Assembly (NCBI RefSeq): GCF_014529945.1
Contig: NZ_JACVFB010000010.1
Location: forward strand, 1 to 64,000
DNA: 64,000 nucleotides
Direction of reading: 5' to 3'
DNA from: Chitinophaga varians
GTDB taxonomy: Bacteria > Bacteroidota > Bacteroidia > Chitinophagales > Chitinophagaceae
The notes below the pieces were generated by a model. That model saw only the letters and a program-made list of their open reading frames with translations, searched no databases and was not told the DNA's origin. The position numbers were made by a program, and so were the translations under genes. How positions within the stretch are numbered: position 1 is the stretch's first letter; each line of letters begins with the position of its first letter. Below are positions 63,329 to 64,000 of this stretch, one piece after another.

Positions 63329-64000
63329 TCACTTATCCAGCCACTGTTTAAACAGCGGTACTTTCTCCTTGCTCACCAGCACCTCCCGATCGGGATCTCG
63401 CTTCAGCCGGATCTGCAATTTGCCGTTAAAAGAATGGAGTATGCGGTCTATGCTGTGTACACCAATGATATGCTGCCGGTTGGCACGGAAGAACTGAACG
63501 GGGTTTAACTGCTCTTCCAGTTCGTCCATCGTCTGGGTCACTACTACGTGCGACTTGTCCTTCAGCACCAGGTGGGTCACGTTGGTGGCATAAAAAACAA
63601 AATCCACGTCTTCTACCAGTACGGTACGGTATCCATCGCGGAAGGGGAGCATGAATCGGGTACGGTAGGACACTTCTTTCTGTTTGAAAAATTCCAGCAG
63701 CTGCTGTACCATCTCGGTGGGACCGGCCTGTGTGGGCTGTTTGTGGATCTTGTCCAGCGCCAGCCGCAGGTCCTCCTTTTCGATGGGCTTCAGCAGGTAG
63801 TCGATGCTATTTACTTTAAACGCCCGGATGGCATATTCGTCGTAGGCCGTGGTAAAGATAACCGGACATTGAAGGGGTACCTCCTGGAATATATCAAATG
63901 ACAGGCCGTCGGCCAGCCGGATGTCCATCAGTACCACATCGGGATGAGGGTTTTCCCGAAACCATGCCACGCTGCCGCTCACGGTGTCCAGCATCGCCTC
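63329..64000 (-). CDS. LytTR family response regulator (partial, runs off window)
   Basis: At least 223 codons; the N-terminus lies beyond the window. The receiver domain is nearly complete, with phosphoacceptor in VVLMDIRLADG, TAYDEYAIRAF and YLLKP. A LytTR DNA-binding domain follows (FVFYATNVTHLVLKD, FFRANRQHIIGVHSID). The DDE acidic pair of the receiver is in the missing part. It converges directly on the FecR gene stop. A partner LytS kinase is probably just outside. Confidence 0.92.
   Translation of the reverse strand, partial: EAMLDTVSGSVAWFRENPHPDVVLMDIRLADGLSFDIFQEVPLQCPVIFTTAYDEYAIRAFKVNSIDYLLKPIEKEDLRLALDKIHKQPTQAGPTEMVQQLLEFFKQKEVSYRTRFMLPFRDGYRTVLVEDVDFVFYATNVTHLVLKDKSHVVVTQTMDELEEQLNPVQFFRANRQHIIGVHSIDRILHSFNGKLQIRLKRDPDREVLVSKEKVPLFKQWLDK

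Noticed and set aside
1..64000. CRISPR arrays, tRNA or rRNA genes, insertion sequences, prophage
   Set aside because: No repeat-spacer pattern, no cloverleaf or rRNA signature, and no transposase, integrase or phage structural gene was recognised.

Overview
The window comes from a Bacteroidota chromosome, most likely Chitinophagaceae and close to Chitinophaga. The support is a SusC/SusD pair with an ECF sigma factor and FecR-type anti-sigma, a type IX secretion C-terminal sorting domain, LytS/LytTR two-component genes, many AraC-type regulators, lipoproteins with short Bacteroidota-style signal peptides, and gene starts without clear Shine-Dalgarno sequences. I saw no rRNA, tRNA, CRISPR array, insertion sequence or phage genes.

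Layout. 0-9.6 kb: DUF885 peptidase, GNAT, AraC regulator, a secreted GH16 glucanase, a NuiA-like nuclease inhibitor directly upstream of an exported NucA-type nuclease, an NTase/HEPN protein, an EamA transporter and two small proteins. 9.8-11.1 kb: an epoxide hydrolase gene cut by one in-frame amber codon. 11.1-20.1 kb (minus strand): a six-gene unit led by a chromate-resistance-domain/AraC fusion, then ChrA, TolC, RND permease, adaptor and a second ChrA. Five tandem 11-bp repeats lie in the divergent region in front of it. 20.5-25.1 kb: SDR, AraC, S41 peptidase and a LytS/LytTR pair. 25.1-28.8 kb (minus strand): a hypothetical protein, an argininosuccinate-lyase family enzyme with an export signal, and an S66 peptidase. 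28.9-43.8 kb: AraC, M1 peptidase, S41 peptidase, FtsX/MacB-like permease, methyltransferase, Ada, MFS, a DUF3472-type lipoprotein and other ordinary genes. 43.9-49.2 kb: a T9SS-sorted protein, then a group of small mostly exported unknown proteins, including a tandem duplicate whose first copy is broken by an internal deletion.

The most unusual part is 49.7-63.3 kb. An AraC-family regulator (with a divergent sensor-only relative) precedes a plus-strand unit: a protein kinase related to the lyase-kinase half of class III lanthipeptide synthetases but lacking the cyclase, a MauE/DoxX-like membrane protein with a CxCGG motif, and three related small exported peptides sharing NWYTP, two cysteines and a TLF ending. 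A strong terminator closes it. A minus-strand unit converges on it: SusC (with STN signalling domain), SusD and a TlpA-like thioredoxin lipid-side/periplasmic protein. Divergent from SusC are an ECF sigma factor and FecR anti-sigma. I infer a peptide modification, redox and outer-membrane handling system under transmembrane control. This reading rests on gene neighbourhood and family resemblance only. The kinase-to-SusC stretch is visibly more AT-rich than the rest of the window, which fits horizontal acquisition. A LytTR response regulator runs off the right edge.
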